Shown: positions 10,707 to 23,800 of the stretch, piece by piece
Position numbering within the stretch: position 1 is the stretch's first letter
How the letters are laid out: each line of letters starts with the position of its first letter
Translations under genes and position numbers: made by a program
Notes under the pieces: generated by a model
The model's input: the letters and a program-made list of their open reading frames with translations, nothing else
The model's database searches: none
What the model was told of the DNA's origin: nothing
Source of the DNA: Parelaphostrongylus tenuis
Lineage: Eukaryota; Nematoda; Chromadorea; Rhabditida; Metastrongylidae
Length of the DNA: 64,000 bases
Assembly (NCBI GenBank): GCA_019055375.1
Contig: JAHQIW010003685.1
Location: forward strand, 395,773-459,772
Direction: 5' to 3'

Positions 10707-13700
10707 CAAATTCCAACAATTTCAATCTACAGTTAGTTAAAAAAAACTTCTTAGTGAGTCGTTACATTTAAAAGAATTTGAATTGGCGCTGTGTCGATCG
10801 CGCAGCGCAATTCACATGTGACATGTGATGCGCACCGAATGCGTAAGCTAATATTTTTTTATGATAACAACGCACAAGGAAGTTTCTTTTGGTAGACGCA
10901 ACATATCGCCGAAATTGCTGAGATTTATCCTATCGAAAGCTCTTGAAATTCTGAATGAACAATGTGCCCACCGAAAGGTACTTAAGTGTACACGCAATTT
11001 CATTCTTGTGCTACAGCGCGCTAAAAGATTTCTTTTAAAAGCAAGAGCGCTTTTGAAATTTTCGAGATTTCAGTTATCGTATTTGCTGAAAGTTGACGGC
11101 TCGGTGCCAAAGTTGCAAGTCCATCCACATACCGGTGCAAGATATGCGTGTCGCATGTGAATTGCAATCTTGATTTTGCCGCTGCAACACAAAAAAAATT
11201 TTCTTGGAAAACTGAAAACACTACTCAATCTGTCGAAATTCGCGCTATCGAAAAATTGCAGAATCTTCTAAGGAAAGGCCTTGCTCAGCGAAAAATGCTA
11301 CGTGTGTAATAAAATCTTTTTTTTACTGTTACAAACGTAATTTGAAGGCCATTTAAAAAAATAAATATAACATGAGATTTTCGAGATTCAAGCTATCGAA
11401 AGGTTATTGAAATGCTTAAGAAGAACGAAAACTACGTTTTTTTTTCAATATGGGTGCATATGGAAGAAAAGTACCAGTTTGTCAGAAATGATTATACGTA
11501 GTGTGAAATTCTATTCCAGCGCGGGTAAATGTTGACCGGCACTGATATTAAGGTTTGAGCTGCTGAGGAACAATGCTCATTGCATAAATTGTGTTGATTT
11601 CTGAAAAATATTCTAATCAAAAGATTAACAACTACATTGGTGAGGGTTTGAAAAATTAGATTAAGAATATGCAGTTTCTTGAAAGGAAGGCTCTACGAAT
11701 TGATTATTGCAGGCTCTATCATGGATCATTCCAACTACGTACTAAAAGTTCACACCGCATAAGTTTTTTGAAAAAGTCATACATTGAAGATAGATGTGTT
11801 TTTGGAATACACTTTTACATATCATTAAAAAATAAGAAGTAAGGGAATCTGTTCTATTATGAACGATGTCACCTGAGGCCTTCGGTAAAAGTGTATTCTT
11901 TGCTATTATCTGACAAATGTATGATTAAGTGATAGCTTAAATCAGTGAATTTTTGAAAAATATATTCTGTTTTTCATATTGCTTGTTTTCAACGCGTACT
12001 AGTCAAAATCAGATCTTATCTTACCTTTGAAGATTTTTCTTCTGATAAAGGTTTTTTTCCTGTAACAAGATTTTGACCATTAGACAGAGCAAATCTTACT
12101 GATTACGAAAACATGTTTGCTCTTTGGTATCACAGGTGTACACACACTAGCCGACTAGAAGTACTCGCTGAGTTGTGAAAAACAATATTCTTTCGATCGT
12201 TACAAAGTTCGAAGAAGTCCTTTCTGAAAGCCAATCATACCGTTATACTTGGAGAGATTTTCTCTACTTAAATCGAAAATTCACTGCAACAAAACTTAAA
12301 TTCAGTGAGAAATCTTCGAATGAGAAATAAATCTTATTTTGACTGATACGGCACCAAAAATAAGCTATCTGAGAAATTAAATGTGCCATGAAATTGACAT
12401 GATTTAAGCTATCGACAAACTACAAAAACGTTCTGCAAAAGCAAAAAATACGTTTTTTACCAAAGACCTCAACTGGCGCCGCCACAATAGAACAGTGCCA
12501 TAGTAAGTAATGGAGTTGTTGTGTTTACTCATTGATGTGGCGTTCGTATTGAGGAGTGGGAATTGCTAGGACACGTGGTCAACAAAGGATTAAGAGTGGA
12601 GAGACGAATGGGGAGGTATAACGTTCGAATATCACAAATGATATGGCCCCTTATAGACTCATAATGTAATTTGAGTAAATTTACTCTAAAGTTACTCAAT
12701 GATGGTGTATGGCACTGTACACTGTTGAAGCTTGTATCAGAAAAATTTCGATGGGTTTTTTTCAAAGAAAGAAAGTCAAATTGATTTTTGTGATAATTTC
12801 GAATAGAAAATTACGACCGAATAATTGGAAATGATTTGATTCAGCACGTCTAGACACTACGAAAGAAGAGATTGACCAGAAGTCAATAATCGCTTCAGAA
12901 GGAGATATGCTCTAGAGAACATCATTCTCTAATATAATTTTTGTTAACCATTCGAAGATTGAGTGAAAGCTAGCTTTTCGATCTATTTTCCTATGAATTT
13001 CGCTGATTGGTGCTGCAGATGATGCAAAAATATTGTATACATATAAAGCAAGGTCTTTTTGTTTTTGCTTTTGCCGCCGTCGAGCACAGAACACTCATTA
13101 GACTTTTAATAGTGATTCAATAATTAAAAAATATAACGGCTCTAATATTATGCTTGATTTTGATAAGGCTTTCATAGTGAGCTCTAGCAACGAAGAGAAA
13201 ATTACGTTTCTTTGGAATGTGTAATATATTTTGCATTGGTGTTTTCTTGAATTTATCACCAGACGAAATTTTCTCCAAGATTAAGCAATCATTCGATAGC
13301 TTAAAAAACGACATTTCCAACAATAGACGTAATTGTTAAATTACGCTTTTTATCGTGTTGTAGTAACGACGTAGAAAATTCAACTTTCATATCTCTCTTT
13401 CGAGATCGAATGTACAAAAAATTTTACGATAGCCCTCTGTGATTGTCTCGTCAATAACAGATTTTACTGGAATTTTAAATAGCCATTCGGTAATTAGAGA
13501 GAATGCAATTTTAAACAGTGTCTCTGATTTTGTTCTTTGTTATCAATGAACGACAATGGTGAAACTTATGATTTTCCTTGCCGTTGTTACATCGCAAAAC
13601 AACGGGCATTTTAGACAAGCCTATAACCAAAATCGTCGTTTTTAAGTAATCGAATAGTTGTTAAAACTTCAACAAAAATTTCCATCTGAAGAAAAAACCA

Positions 13701-16547
13701 AAAAAATGCACGAATGCAAAGCGCACAGTACACTCGGGAAGCTGATCGTTGATTTTTCTTCGTTGCTACAGTGCACTAAGAAAGCTTTTCAAAAACCATT
13801 TGGTTTCTGTGATTGCCTCGTCGGGAAGAGATTTCACATGGATTGCAAGTAATTATTCGGTATTTGGAAAGGTTGCAATTTTAATAATGTCTATGGTTTT
13901 CGAGAAGCTTTCTTTAGTGCACTGTAGCAAGGAAGAGAAATCTACGATTTGCTTCCGGATTGTATTGTGCGCCATGCATTTGTGTCTTTTTGCTTTTTCT
14001 TCAGATAATAGTTTGCACTGAAGTTTCGACAATCAATCGCTAGCTTAAATAACGGCGATTTAGGTTATGGGCTCGTCCAAGAGGCCCTTTCTTTTGAGCT
14101 TTAGCAACGGCAAAGAAGATCTCACGGTTTTTTCGACGTTCAACATCTAAAAGGTTGGCGTGTGTGCTTGGCTTTTTACCAGATTTTGATGATAGTTTGA
14201 TAACCATTCACCAGAACTAATTTTGACTGAAATCCTGATTTTGATTTGTAAAAGGTTATCTAGAACGCTGGGAGAGCAAGAAAGAAGATTATGGTTGGAC
14301 CTCGAGGTAGTTGGCAATTGGCTGAAATTCAAAGCGCGCTTAATTGCAAGGTAAATTGAAACTGAGAAGATAATATCTGTAAAATGATAGAATAGTTTCA
14401 ATGAATACGTTGAACTCAAAAATTTGTGCGAAGCAGATAAACAAATTCTAAATAGGTAAGGGAAATCGAGAGGTGGTAGTTGTAATTGCTGCGAACAGTG
14501 TCATAGGGGAGAACGCGAAATCTGTTATATAAAGCTGTTTATGACAAGAATTTAGTTCTAGATTTACCATGACATTTGCTATTGAGTGGCTACTAAATCT
14601 TGAATAAAAAGCTATCCACAGACTGTAACCGAGCAAATAAAGCCAAATGTGAAGCATAATTTAATTTTCATTGTTACAGCGTACGATAAAACTTTTTTGA
14701 AAGTTCATAAGCTGATAAAGTGATACGAATACCATTTTAGTTCATGTTCAAGACTGGGGCATAATGTTCGATTTCGATTGCAATAAATATCTCGAGCATT
14801 TTGTAAGAAAATAGACAAAAAATGAGTCCAGTTTTGCTAGTAGGAAGCTTGTGCTTTGAGGAAGGCCAGAAAAAAGGTTAGGTGGTAATTGTGTGCCGTC
14901 CATCACTTAACCCTTTTAGTATAACCTTATAACGCTGTTGATTTTGAAGTTCGTGTATACTGCGCACGGTTGATGTTGAAGTGAATACTGTAGAAAATCA
15001 GCTATTTGAAATGCTTTCTTCATTATAAGAGTGAGCTGCTTAGAATTCAAATGAGAAAATCAAACTACCGCAAAATGATCATTTCTAAAAGTAAAGCACT
15101 CCAAAAAGGGTTAGACATTGATGGGAACCTTACCAGCATGGTAATGGCGATAAACGATGGAATAGGAAATGAACTGATGCGGGTTTGTAATATGATAATT
15201 TCCACATGCTGGCAGAAGTTAACAAGAAAAAAAAGCGACAAACTGCTGCTCGTTTCACAGAGAATATGTCAGAACAGAGAATACCTGTCTTCAAAGAGTT
15301 TAAACTTGAAACAGAAGTTCAGATTTCTTTGCAAGACTCTTTTGATAAGTTTCAAGAAGCACAAAAAGTTCCACACTTGCGGCTTTGTGTTGAGATAAAT
15401 CAGTCAAACCACACTTTGCTGGAAGGTTTCTTTTGAAAACCATTTACTTCTTAACTGCTTATCATAACATTCCCTCAGCCATCATATGACACAACTTATT
15501 TTCTCACTGTTGCAATTGAATAATATTGGGTAGTTCCATAATTTGATTCAATCATAGTAGCCTTTCGATAGCGCAAGTTTCAGCCATTCCAATGTTATCC
15601 TTATTCTCTGAAAAGACCGTTTCACTACAGTGTAACAGAAAGAATAACAATGAGTTTCACATATACTGAACATTTGTTTGTCTGCTATTATGTGTGCTTG
15701 GGTGGGGACCAGCCGTGGTTTCCATACAGCGATCGATCGATCGCGTTGGGGCGACTCATGAGTGGAGTGAGATTTTCGTCATTTATTTAAGTTTTTTGTT
15801 CCGCTTTGTAAGAAAAGCTAGATTCAACGTATGACTCTGATGCTACAAGGTTTCCTCTACGCATTCATATACTTTTTCGCTTTCAGTATAGTAATGAAAG
15901 CGAGCGACGGTGTAGAACATTTTTTTATTTTGATTGTTACACCTTTATAATATTGCCTTTCAAAACCGCCTACGTAATATAGTAGCCAAAGATTCAATTC
16001 TTCGGATGTTTACTAATATTCTTACAAAAAATTATTGCTCAGCGAAAGGAGTCGTTTCTTTGCCCTTTGCCGTTTAACAAAGTGTCAATTCCTATCTGTA
16101 TGCTCTCATTGCGAGACGACCTTCCTCAGTTCAATTCTGGTCTTTCGATATTTACATTTTTTCCAAATACACACCCACCCTCAACTATTTGCATCCTTAA
16201 TGTATCACATTCGATACACACAGATTATCCACCCCGCATTAGGTAGTTTGTATTGGTGCACGCCACAATGGAAGCAAAAGATGTGCTTGGTACAATGAAG
16301 TTCTGAGTTGGTCTAGATCATGGAACATTGCGAAAAGGCTTTCGTACATCTCCTTTTAGTAAAGAGAACATCTATGTGTCGAAAATCGCTATGTTCCAAT
16401 GCAAAGATCTAATCTTTCTAAAGTGGAACATATTAACAACTCTTAGTGACATCTTCTACGAAGATGGGATAGTTTTTGAAGATCCGAGCTGCATGGACCA
16501 GCCAGAAGTTGTGAGTGCCGATTGACTTACAGAAGACTTCGTCCAAG
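10707..16547. repeat. Tandem duplication, unit B
   Basis: Second unit of the direct tandem duplication. It contains a TAGAACAGT repeat (about 12307-12495) plus, in the part missing from unit A, an inverted one (about 11849-12070). Both units also carry many copies of a short motif, TTGTTACAGCG or GCTACAGCGC, in both orientations (for example 11003, 11328, 13764, 14680). The palindrome CGATCGATCGATCG occurs in both units (about 9873 and 15732). Confidence 0.85.
15051..15436 (+). pseudogene. Coding-like frame with one frameshift, unit B
   Basis: A lysine-rich frame beginning MRKSNYRKMIISK continues to about 15205. The text then looks coding in the next frame: MLAEVNKKKKRQTAARF, then VFKEFKLETEVQISLQD, ending LLEGFF and a stop at 15434-15436. 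Joined by a single shift this would be roughly 125 residues, charged, with no membrane segment. No family was recognised. It could be a fragment of a mobile-element protein or of a host gene. Because both tandem units carry it, it predates the duplication. Confidence 0.4.
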
Positions 16548-16799
16548 TGTTGTGTGAGTACTGCGAAAATTCCTTGACGTGGTTATAGCTCCAGGCTACC
16601 CTCTGCACCATAACAGAGCTCTGGCAGGACTGCTCAAACAAAAATTCAATCATGAAGCTCGAGATCCGCAATCGGGTTGTCGGCTTCCTTGAAAGGGTCA
16701 ATTACAACTTATGCTGCTCACCTTCTTTACTCCCTTCTTCACATTCATTAACCTTTGCGGTGCATTTACAAGGTGATCACCGCACCAAGAGAATAACTT

Positions 16800-18060
16800 A
16801 GTTTAATTGGTAACCTTCTTTTCATGGATTCTTCTAGAGCTGTGCTTTCGCCCTCTTCATGCGAAGGCAAAAATTTTCCCGTTACGCTGGCTTTACTGGA
16901 CGCCGTTTCTGCTTCACTAATACTCTCAAGTGATAACGATATTATCAGCAAAACGAAGATCTGATATGAAGTTTCTATCAACGCGTATGTCCATTTCGTT
17001 GCAATAGAGCGACTTCCACTGTAATGCAGCAGTAAACAACTGTGACAAAACAGTATCTTCCTTTCGAACCCTTTTCTTGTGGGTATAGTGAGAGATCGAT
17101 GGAAAAGACGTTTTTGTGCTGCAGTTGTTATAGCGTTCTGCTAATGTACGCATATAGGGCGGCTCACACCTAGGTTGACGAGCGCTAAAAGAGCAGCATT
17201 CGTTTTGACGCTCTAAAACGCTTTTTCAAAGTTGATAAAGGTTAGAATGAGAGGCATGCGGCATTCCCGTGATGACACCCTCCAGTGAAAGGTCTAAATA
17301 TGATCCATGCGGCAGAGTCCCTTACCAAAATTTGCTTGTTCACCTAGATGTGCCTCATCCGAAGATCTTTGTAAAGAGCTTGTAAAGTACACTCAAAAAG
17401 CATATTGAGATGCAGGAGTAGGTTGACGGGCGAAGTCGTCCACTGGTCTAGGATTTTTCTTCCTGAAATCATGATGGCATATTTCTTACAAGAAGTACAC
17501 GCAGATTGTGAACATCAGCTTTAATGAAATCGGCAGTGATATTATCGCGTTGTGGAGCTGTTCCTTTCTTCATTTTTCAATTGCCACTTGAACCTCAGAG
17601 GCTAGATTCCCAAGTGGTCTCTCACTGATAGGGATTTCGAAGTACGGGGTTACGGATTGGATTGAATGATATAAAAATTTCTTTATCAGCGTCATATCAT
17701 AGAGGATAACGAAATTTGATAGCTGCAGTGATTTTAAAGGCAATTTTTAAAATTATATCGTTTTTGTTAACGAAATATAATAGCTGAAGTAATCTTGACG
17801 GCAATTTCTGGAATTATAGCGTTTTTGTGCTGCCTCTAATGAACTTTTGCCTATATCGATGCAAACTTACCTGTAAAGACCTGCAGTTTGCATTTATCAT
17901 CAGCCTAGTTAAGGGTATTGCAGTAGAATTAGGTTTCAGTTCTCCTCTCTTTTCAAGCAACTATTTACTGGTAAAGAAAAGGCGACATGCGCTTTTTGCT
18001 TGGCGAGCTAATGCTAGGTTAGCGCGGGTCTCAAGCTCATCAACAAACGGCTCGTAGTTT
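16800..18060 (-). mobile_element. RTE-type LINE remnant
   Basis: Minus-strand translations match the RTE endonuclease-reverse transcriptase. Going 5' to 3' on that strand: a linker-like YEPFVDELETRANLALA (near 18050), ADFIKADVHNLRVLL (near 17500), then KKRVRKEDTVLSQLFTAAL and LRFADNIVIT, where the family has FADDI (17100-16940). The block after that (SEAE.ASSKA) fits the family's segment following the FADD motif. Frameshifts and stops occur throughout, and no 3' end is recognisable, so this is a dead fragment. Confidence 0.7.
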
Positions 18061-18597
18061 TTGCTCGAATCTTACTTTATCTGCTGGTCATAAAAGGCCA
18101 GGAATTATTGAGAGCCTCTTTGTCGTAGGCGGCTTGTTTTGCCAAGAATGCCACTCCACACGTCACGCTATCGAAAATAAGGTGAGTCAGATGACAGAAG
18201 TAGCTACCGAAGATTTGTCAAGATGTCTATCGCAAAGCAAGAAAACCTCCGATTTGATTATCAGAATATTTTATCAAAAAGTTGGAAGAAAGGTCTGCCA
18301 AGCCTCTTTAGAGAGGACAACTTTCTGAACTAAAGCGTAGGTCTTTATATTGGAACGAATGTTGTGATCAACTTCATAAGTCAATATATAATGCAACATA
18401 TCTTTTGATTACTCATGTTAACCATAAGTTTCTGTAACACATTGTATTCCTAAACCTCGTCAGTCAATCATTTCTCTACAACTGCCATCCTTTACAGGTG
18501 TATGGGATGAGCACAAAATAGATAGCATCCTCATTTCTTGTAATTTTTCGAATAGTTTGGTGAAGATGTCTTAAACAAAGCTGTCCGCTCTATCGTG

Positions 18598-20868
18598 ATG
18601 AAGTTTCATGAGTTATCAAAGCTTATCAAATTAATAGAGGAGATTGTTGAAAATTGCATTTTGTCGCCATCAGTTATGGTTGCCGGCGGCTACTTTACGG
18701 ACGCGCGTCGAACGAGGATTCGTCAGAAAACTGGAGTCGGTTTCATTGAGGATTACTTTCTGAGAAGGTGATTTTTTTGTGGACACTGCTGCAGTCAGCT
18801 AGAACTTGAAGTTTGTCTTATTAATCACATCACAGAAATTATATCTTCTGGTAATGTTTCATAATTCACGAGTAATTATTTGTGTCATAAACAGTGATAT
18901 CTGAGGCCAATAACATCAAAAGAACTTTAGCCATCATGGAAGCTTTCTCATATCAATTAAAATAAGGTCTGTACACGTAGTTTGATTGATTTCAACACGT
19001 AAAGGTGGTGAACAGTACAGAAGTTCACTAGCGAAATTTGAACACAGCTGTAGCGTATCCAAGTATTTTCAGTGAGATAAGTGACTATCGGCGGCTGCGA
19101 ATCCTGGTGAACCTCATCATTGGTATTCTTTTATGCGCCTGTCTCTACTACCTCGGTTGGAAGAAGTTAAACTTCGCGGATTTCATTTTTCCTATGGAAT
19201 CGCTTTCAAATGGTTTATGATAATTTCAACAGCGTTTGCCTTTGCATTCAGTCCGGTTCGTTTGATTACATTTTTGCTAATCTATGGATTTTTTAGAATC
19301 AAAGACCTTATGAAATTTTCACGCTTCTCGAAATTTCAAAGTTTCACGTTTTTTTCGTCAGTAGGCTAGATTGTAAGCAACTAGAACATTATACGTGAAA
19401 AATCATCCAGCAAAGTTGAAAATAATCCTTCATTGTTCACAAACACGTACTACGGACGTTATGTATTTTCGTTAGAAAGAACCTACGGCAAAGTCGATGT
19501 GTCTAGATCGTGTTCTTCGAAAAAACCAAATTCAAGAGATGCTTTCGTAGCATCTGTACCTTTATGGGTTTCTTAGACGGCGACAAATGAATTTTCGACC
19601 CCAATCACTGGACAGGAAATTTTCGTGAAAAGGGTTAGTAGTCAATCGGAAACTTACATCCCTGACTGTCGCGAAACGTGGGCGTTTTTCGAGAAAACTC
19701 TCTTATAACGCTGTAATTTACAAAATAAAATTATGTCTTACATCGTCCGCGCAATTTTTATTATTGTTACTTCATTTGGAGCACGAGAACCACATGAACG
19801 TGTATTTTTTTAGTATCAAAGTCAACGCTCTATCTGGAGTTTCTTTTAAAGTGCAAAAACAACTCCAAATTAAATAGCAGAAATTGCACTTCGCACGTGA
19901 CCCGCCGAAGAGCTATCAATCGATAACGGCGTTGAAATAGCAATATCCCCTGCACCTCGCCTCTCACCCTTAGAATAGTCAAAAGCACATGCTCGCATAT
20001 CTGAATCAATAGTATTTTCCCTGATGCATTGCAGAGAAACGGTCTTTCCAAGGAAATAGGGCATAGCGTTGGAATCTTCAAATCATACGTTATCGAACGG
20101 TAGCTAATAATCTGGAAAAAGAGCTCTTTTGCGAGAAAAAGCACGTGCGTGAAAACACAAAAGTTTGCCTTTCGCTGAGACATTTATGAAAGGGTCCTTT
20201 CAAAACACAGGTCACGTACCGCCTAACCAAAGATTTAAGCTTTTGAATAATTACTAACATTCTTATGAAAAGTTTATGTCCAGCGAAGAGGGGTCGAATG
20301 ATTATTTGCCACCATCCAACATACAATTACCCCTTTATGCTTTTATTCTGGATTCTGCTACATCGTCATAGTTTGCTGGTAGCTCACATTTTATCTCCTA
20401 CGCTCACCCATTGATTTATAGTTGAGTTCTAGATGTTCCGGTGCGCTATGCTTTGCGTTCTTCTTGGAGCAATGGGGAAGAACGGTCAAGGTAAAATATG
20501 CTCATTACTAAGGGCATACAACTGGCTCATTTATTCACTCTGTAGTATTTTCGTCTATAGATCTTCTGTAGAACTTCGATATTTCCAGCACCATTGTCGC
20601 TTCTTATCTTGCAGAATCTACAGGACGGATCCATTACCAACATTGTCACCATATTATCAAGTTATTTTTTTTTCCTTTTTTAAAATGTTAAATTGACGGA
20701 GCTACAAAGCAAAGTAGATTGCATGACCCACATCTATTGGACACTGGCAAAATTTTAGAGAACGGCGGAGATCCTGCTGTGCCATCTTGAACTCCAGTCA
20801 AAAATCGCCTCAAATCGCGTATCAATGTTGACCGGACCCGTCGAAGCTGTTTCTAGAGAGACAGATAG
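18598..20868 (+). CDS. DC-STAMP gene, exons 1-5 (N-terminus, first membrane segments)
   Basis: Exon 1 starts at an ATG (18598) and reads through VMVAGGYFTDARRTRIRQK to a GTGATT donor. An upstream exon cannot be excluded. Exon 2 opens with SEISDYRRLRILVNLIIGIL, the first membrane span. The second span (GIAFKWFMIISTAFAFAFSP) is in a different frame, so about one base is lost or gained near 19150-19180. Exon 3 gives MFRCAMLCVLLGAMGKNGQ, exon 4 LLILQNLQDGSITNIV, and exon 5 RTAEILLCHLELQSK through TGPVEAVSRE. These are the most conserved blocks of the family's N-terminal half. The exon 4/5 junction does not keep phase with canonical GT..AG. Confidence 0.8.
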
Positions 20869-23800
20869 GTAGACGATTTCGCAAAAAAAAAGCCTTATGC
20901 AAACAGAGATATTTGCTGTATATTCTGTAGCAACAAGATTCATTCATTACACTACTAGGTAGACTAGAAAAATGTAATTATGTCCCAAGCGCGTATCAAA
21001 GTCGTTTTAAGCGCATCTACGTTAGCGTGGCGAGTGCTTGCGAGTTTATTCTCCAGTATGGACTACACGGAGTAATCCATTGGGTTGAGAATCGGAGAAT
21101 CTAGCAGTCAAATGTCCTTGCCTCAAAGCCTGAAACAGGCCTTAACAGACCGCAATTTGAGCGGGCTGAACGCGCAAGAGCACAGTCCTGCTGGAACTAT
21201 ATCCGTCGCCGTCAAAATGTTGAGTAGTCCAAGGCTCCACTACGTCCCGTTGCTTATAGCTCACAGTGTTAATTTTGACGTTTTTGTTGATGAAAACGAA
21301 CGGCGTCCTTTCGTTGGCGTTAATGCGCCTCAGCATTCATTCAATGATGGGGAACATTTTTGGGTGATAATGTGAATTGAAGTTGAACTCATACAAGAAG
21401 TTCTAGAAATGATTTGCACCGAGTGCACACAACACACGGCAAAGTACATGCGGTGATATCCAGAAATCGAAAGTGCGTCGATCATGCGAACGAGTTTTGA
21501 AACTTAGGATACATATGGGAAACGTTGAACTTAATTAGGGAGTACACATGGCAAAATGTCGGAGATATTGAGTGAATTTTATAGGATATAGGATAGATAG
21601 TATTCGTCATTTCATGGCTATGCTTCTGAATCTTAGAAATTCAATGTTTGATTACTTAGAGCAGAAGCTGATAGGGGTCCAATGCCAACATTTCCTACGT
21701 GTTGCAATTTACAATTTCTAATACCTTATCTCACATACACTTTCGCCTCTTGCTAATTTGACTGTAACTTAATTGCAATATTATTGGAAAAGTAGGTCTG
21801 AAGTATTGCTTGGCAAACGCTTCTAAAACGTGTTTGATTTGCGCTTTCAAAACAATTCTGGTTTTTTTTTAGTTCTGTTTAGATGTGGGTCTTCAAATGT
21901 TGAAGGAGCTAGTTAGTACTGTCCGAAGCATCCTTGTACCGTTCTTGGCAGAAATCAAAGCTACTAAAACTAATGAAGATGAGAAGCTAGATGATCGTGA
22001 TGAACAGATAATGTGGTGTCACCATATATCTCGAGGATTTGCGAACATACTTTCTTTAGAAGAGGCAAATAAAAACAGCAGGCGTCCTTGATAGGGTGAA
22101 ATGTAGGTTTGAGTCCCATCTGACGCTTGTGCATCACTCCACATCAATGAGTATATTTATTAAATCGTACCACCGCTAGAAAGGGTTGATTAGAAATGAA
22201 TCCTGCGTAATCATCTAACACCCAATATCTGTTAGCGTAAGTCGGTTCAATGTCGATAGCGGAGTACACGTGCCATACCGCATGACGGTTGGTTGCTGAT
22301 ATATAGATGCGTTGTAGCGTAGAAAGAGTGGTGTCAAAACAGACATCGGAAGTGCAGGGGTCAAACACTCACCCCAGATAGGGTGAACTGTGGGTTCGAG
22401 TCTCAGCTGATGCAAAAGTTTTGCGCATCAATCTACATCATTGGACATATTGAATAACATCGTACCACCGCTAAAAACCAGTTAAATAAAAGAATTCTGT
22501 CTGAAAAAACGAATTGTCTACAATAATGACTCTATGTTTGCTGCACACTGCAATTTATTTGATTCAAAAGTGCTAACTTAAATAGAAAGTCTCGACGATT
22601 TTAAGGGCTCATTTATCAGTGATGGAATACATTTTTCTATTACATCCGTGCAATTTTTAGGTCCAAATAGAGTCTATTAAATCAATCCTATCTGCGTATC
22701 AAAATGGGCAATATTGTGGAATATCTGATCCATTGGCACAGATGTTAGATGAGTGAGGAAACACCTTATAGATTTCAGGCGCGACACAGCTACATGAGAT
22801 TTTATGCAGAAACTTCGAAAAAAATCAACGAGAGTGAAATAAAATGAGCAAATTATTAAAAGTTTCATTGCTCAGTGCCGAAAACTTTTTGAAAAAACTC
22901 ATGAGCTATCACTGATTTTTGAAAACCTATTATACCTTTCTTTGGGAGGCGCGACAGAGCGGATGTGGTGCTCATCGCGAAACGCACAGAGTCGATCACC
23001 GTTCCCAACATTCTGTTGTAATCAGCATCGAAAGCCAGCCCTATATAACACCCCAACCACACAACCAGTTTATCTTCGAGATTGCAAGAAAATTGCTCAA
23101 TCAGTAATCTCCGCCTTTCCTGAAGGAGGCGAAAAAAATGGATGGCCTGCGTAGAGTGCTTAGACTCGCATAATGAAAAAAAGATGAAGACGGATCAAAA
23201 TGACATAAAAAACTAGACGAAATTATACCATTTTGCACTTGTGCATGATGCTATACTTGGTGAACAACAAAAATGTTATTTCCATCATAAGGATGTGTTT
23301 AATGCTTTGCAGGAGGTCGGGTTAGTCATGACATCCTATTCAGAACTTCGCTAGGCGAAAAGCTCTGATTCAATGATGAAGAACGAAAATAAATCGAAAT
23401 AGAAATTGACAACGATGACAAGAAGAAGTCACCGGCGATTCCCAAAGAAAATGACACAAAACCAACATGGGCGGATTTCAAAACTAGCGTGAGTTGGAGA
23501 ATACCTGCTGTAGCTAAACGTATAAAATTTATCATAGGATTCAAATCCCCTAAGGACGCTTTTCAGCATGGTCGCCAAATCGCTAGACGTACTGAGAAAC
23601 GATGCCATGACGATTTTCAAAGGAGTGGAGAAGTGCCGAGATTTTATGTCATCTGTAAAAGTACGTTTCTTCGAGTCCAGACTTTCGCGATCAACTTCTT
23701 TCTCTCAGTTAGAACTTGTTTACTGATAGTCTTTGTGATGTGCCCCCACATGACGTCAGTAACAAGTCACTGACAGAAATTCTGTGACAGTTATCCAGAA

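Noticed and set aside
21085..21375. 96-codon plus-strand frame as a gene
   Set aside because: The minus strand of the same interval matches a Tc1/mariner transposase, so the plus frame is a shadow.
22865..23062. Minus-strand frame ADYNRMLGTVIDSV.. as an exon
   Set aside because: Some coding-like text, but no splice context and no family match; it overlaps a possible plus-strand DC-STAMP exon.
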